A DNA stretch of 64,000 bases from NCBI RefSeq assembly GCF_002813135.1, contig NZ_PHTY01000001.1:491501-555500 (forward strand), given 5' to 3'. The notes under the pieces are model-generated. The model did not search any database. It saw only the letters and a program-made list of their open reading frames with translations, and had not been told where the DNA came from. The stretch is from Ulvibacter sp. MAR_2010_11 (GTDB lineage: Bacteria; Bacteroidota; Bacteroidia; Flavobacteriales; Flavobacteriaceae). Positions within the stretch are counted from its first letter, which is position 1, and every line of letters begins with the position of its first letter. A program made the position numbers and the translations under genes. Shown here one piece after another: positions 61,854 through 64,000 of the stretch.

Positions 61854-63722
61854 TTACTTCTTAAGATCGTACGCGAAAATTGAATTATTATCGGCTTTGT
61901 AATACAAGATGCCCCCAAAATCGTCAACAATATATTCGGGTTGTTTGTCTTTAAGCAGAATTTCTTTTTCTTTAGCTCCTGAGTCTTTGTTGATTTTTAC
62001 AAGTCCAACTCCTTCATCCAATTTTGTTAAAATAAACTGGGCGTTTTCGGTGGCAGCGGTTGCTTTAAATCGGCGTAACATTTCAGATACCGAGGCACCA
62101 CTCGCAGCGGCAAGACCTCCCGCTAATTCACTTTCACGGTCGGCTCTGCTATTATATCCTGCCAAGCGGTTTTGTACCGATGAATTTGCGGCAGCCACCG
62201 AGCCTGTCGCAGCAGCCACAGCTGTTACCCCGGCTAAAATAGCTCCCATTGCACTCTTGCCCGGTGCACGGTAGTACTCATGCCAGGACTTTCCACCCTT
62301 GTTATCCAAGAGCATTAGATTTTGGTCACTGGTAAGCAGCACGCCCCCATTTCTAATCTCTACATGTGTAGGAGCTTCTTTCCCATCGAACTTAGATTCG
62401 GCTAGCGTTGACACTTCTCCACTGTTGGCATCCACAGCAAACAATTCTTCATCCACACTTATTAAATAGCGGGTGTTCTTGCTGTCGAAGGTAGACGAAA
62501 CCGCATCGGCTCTTTTGTACTTTAACGGCTTGCTCCAAACCTGATCACCACTATTAAGGTTTACAATATTGGCATCTTCCGAAGTAATATAAATCAAGCC
62601 TTGCGGGGTATGTGCCATAGTTAAAATATTCTCTCCGGTTTTTAAGGGTTTTTTGAATAGCGTCTGACCATCGAAGGATATTTTGTTGATTCCCCCTTGG
62701 TAGATTCCAAAAAGGATTCCGTCTTCCATGATATAGAAATGCTGCACATACCCTTTCGTTTTTGGAGCTTTGTCCCAAAGATCTTCACCATTTGTTGCGC
62801 TTAGAAATCCTATTTCAGATTCATTCTTTGCGGCAAAGACACTATTGCTGCCCCCATCATCTTTATTGCTCACGATGGCAAGTCCTTGTGGAAGTATCTC
62901 AAAATTTACTACTTTTCCTTTCACTTTTGCAGGGTCTTTCCACAACTCTGCTCCATTGCTCCCTATTTTGTAAACTTTGGTATTGCTTCCGGTATCGGAC
63001 TGGTCAAAACCGTAAATGTCTTTTTCTTCGGCATCTGCAATAACCCAGCTAAGCCCTTTAATTTTTGTTTCCCAAAGCACTTCGCCGGTTTGCGCTTTTT
63101 TAGCTATTAAACCCTGTGCAGTTGGAATAATAAGTCTTTCTTTTAACAACAAAGGTCGTCCTGTTACGCTATAATCTTTGGCAATACCCACTCTATCCGG
63201 ATCACCTAAATTAAAGCGGTAATCTTCATTGCCGGTATTCAAGTCATAAACCGCAACCTGTGTCGCAAACTTTTCCTTGGAAGTGCGTTGCCCGCTCACC
63301 ACAAGTTTATTTTGTGGCATCATTACATCACAGGTGGTCACTATTTTCCAGCCGTTGCCCTCAGTATTGAATAGGGTCTTTCCGGAAATGTAATCGATAA
63401 CCGATTTCTTGGAAGTAATTCCTGCAAATCCGCCCTGAGAAACAATTACATAGGGGGCACCGGGAACAAAATATAGTTCCTCCGGCTTTACTCGTCCGTA
63501 TTCCGTGAAATTAAAAAGCAATTGATTGCTTCCGGGTTTAATACCTACAAGTCCGTCATTGGTTGCAACAACCATAGTACCTCCTTCTGTAAGTGTCATT
63601 TCATTGATTTTTGCTCCTGTATCGTAGCGAAAATCGGGTTCTTCGGCACGTTGTGCCATCAATGTCGATGCCAATAGTAAGCTTAGGCATGTAACTGTTT
63701 TTAAAAATGTTGAAGTTTTCAT
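61854..63722 (-). CDS. Exported PQQ-like beta-propeller protein
   Basis: A 622-residue exported protein from ATG 63722 (MKTSTFLKTVTCLSLLLASTLMAQ). Repeated blades carry the PQQ/quinoprotein-like pattern of 'tryptophan docking' strands: QTGEVLWETKIKGLSWV, NGEDLWDKAPKTKGYVQHFY, NLNSGDQVWSKPLKY, DANSGEVSTLAE. Residues about 475-550 interrupt the propeller with a small-residue, weakly hydrophobic stretch (MGAILAGVTAVAAATGSVAAANSS) and SRADRESELAGGLAAASG. No PQQ or enzyme active site is apparent, so a binding or scaffold role is more likely. Preceded by box E. Confidence 0.87.
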   Translation of the reverse strand: MKTSTFLKTVTCLSLLLASTLMAQRAEEPDFRYDTGAKINEMTLTEGGTMVVATNDGLVGIKPGSNQLLFNFTEYGRVKPEELYFVPGAPYVIVSQGGFAGITSKKSVIDYISGKTLFNTEGNGWKIVTTCDVMMPQNKLVVSGQRTSKEKFATQVAVYDLNTGNEDYRFNLGDPDRVGIAKDYSVTGRPLLLKERLIIPTAQGLIAKKAQTGEVLWETKIKGLSWVIADAEEKDIYGFDQSDTGSNTKVYKIGSNGAELWKDPAKVKGKVVNFEILPQGLAIVSNKDDGGSNSVFAAKNESEIGFLSATNGEDLWDKAPKTKGYVQHFYIMEDGILFGIYQGGINKISFDGQTLFKKPLKTGENILTMAHTPQGLIYITSEDANIVNLNSGDQVWSKPLKYKRADAVSSTFDSKNTRYLISVDEELFAVDANSGEVSTLAESKFDGKEAPTHVEIRNGGVLLTSDQNLMLLDNKGGKSWHEYYRAPGKSAMGAILAGVTAVAAATGSVAAANSSVQNRLAGYNSRADRESELAGGLAAASGASVSEMLRRFKATAATENAQFILTKLDEGVGLVKINKDSGAKEKEILLKDKQPEYIVDDFGGILYYKADNNSIFAYDLKK

Positions 63723-63749
63723 AATCGTGGTTTTAGTAATTTGATATTT

Positions 63750-63798
63750 CAAAGATGACGTATAATAAGACGCGTTTCAATACGGCAATTGTCGTATT
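63750..63798 (-). promoter_or_regulatory. Palindromic box E and promoter of the beta-propeller gene
   Basis: AATACGACAATTGCCGTATT (minus strand, 63779-63798) and a -7-like CATCTTTG (63750-63757); centre to -7 edge 31.5 bp. An extra half-site TACGTCA (minus strand, about 63757-63763) lies between box and -7. Confidence 0.82.
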
Positions 63799-63859
63799 CT
63801 TTTGTAGGGCAGTTATCTAACACATTCCTCTATTTGGTCTTTACGTTCGACGGAAGCCA

Positions 63860-63899
63860 TAAAAAAACCGGAAGAAGAACAAATCGTTCCGCTCCCGGT
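63860..63899 (-). terminator. Strong intrinsic terminator of the next upstream gene
   Basis: On the minus strand ACCGGGAGCGGAAC, loop GATTT, GTTCTTCTTCCGGT pairs at 13 of 14 positions (two of them G-U) and is followed by TTTTTTTAT. It ends the transcript of the gene cut by the right window edge. Confidence 0.85.
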
Positions 63900-63945
63900 C
63901 CACGTAAAAACCTCAACACTGAGATTTGCGTTTATAATGTACCAG

Positions 63946-64000
63946 CTATTGAAAATTTACATTGAAAGACCCTTCCGTGATGTCCTTAATAGATTGATCA
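63946..64000 (-). CDS. C-terminal fragment of a gene cut by the window edge
   Basis: On the minus strand an open frame enters at the right edge, ends DQSIKDITEGSFNVNFQ and stops with TAG at 63946, 47 bp before a strong terminator. The orientation matches the beta-propeller gene. Too little remains to name it. Confidence 0.5.
   Translation of the reverse strand, partial: DQSIKDITEGSFNVNFQ

Noticed and set aside
1-64000. tRNA/rRNA genes, CRISPR arrays, prophage or transposase genes
   Set aside because: None could be recognised on either strand by motif or repeat structure.

Overview
The window is chromosomal DNA from a member of the Bacteroidota, almost certainly family Flavobacteriaceae. The reasons are: gliding genes gldA, gldB and gldC; two secreted proteins with type IX secretion (T9SS) C-terminal sorting domains; Bacteroidota-type promoters (TAnnTTTG at -7); a DAHP synthase-chorismate mutase fusion; TPR-containing histidine kinases; and flavobacterial gene orders. 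Species cannot be fixed from the window. No tRNA, rRNA, CRISPR array, transposase or phage gene was seen. Genes are tightly packed with many 1-14 bp overlaps.

Region by region. (1) 1-15.8 kb, minus strand: the complete division and cell wall (dcw) cluster mraZ-rsmH-ftsL-ftsI-murE-mraY-murD-ftsW-murG-murC-ftsQ-ftsA-ftsZ, with ftsZ cut by the window edge. A 10-bp-periodic MraZ operator overlaps the mraZ promoter. A heptamer repeat and a tiny ORF sit in the one loose joint, ftsW-murG. (2) 15.9-22.3 kb: alpha/beta hydrolase, engB, gldC-gldB, nadE, a response regulator lacking its phosphoacceptor Asp, and dnaG lacking its zinc ligands. (3) 22.4-30 kb: an ECF sigma / membrane protein / outer-membrane barrel operon, a polyprenyl synthase, rlmN and two T9SS cargo proteins. 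(4) 30-37.2 kb: queA, aroA, a mazG-like gene, dtd, rsgA, then pheA-aroG preceded by a Phe/Tyr/Trp-rich leader peptide and a terminator/antiterminator, i.e. a classical ribosome-mediated attenuator. (5) 37.2-40 kb: gldA, a GIN-domain lipoprotein and a PagL-like lipid A deacylase. (6) 40-50.7 kb: a methionine operon (metB-like, hom, osmC, split metH, metF, then rrf2 and a Ser/Thr dehydratase) behind a SAM-I riboswitch, divergent from metK, which has a SAM-II-type riboswitch. (7) 50.8-54.2 kb: M28 peptidase and a lipoprotein amidase. (8) 54.2-64 kb, minus strand: a LuxR-type response regulator, two paralogous TPR histidine kinases, a small membrane protein, two exported MORN-repeat proteins and a PQQ-type beta-propeller protein.

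The most novel signal is in region 8. A 20-bp palindrome, AATACGnCAnnTGnCGTATT, occurs five times: before the regulator, the small-protein/kinase pair, each MORN gene and the propeller gene. In all five its centre lies 30.5-31.5 bp upstream of the -7 element, so the cluster looks like one self-controlled two-component regulon with exported outputs. Next come the pheA-aroG attenuator, whose three mutually exclusive RNA pairings can be read from the sequence, and the back-to-back placement of two unrelated SAM riboswitch classes in one 536-bp intergenic region.
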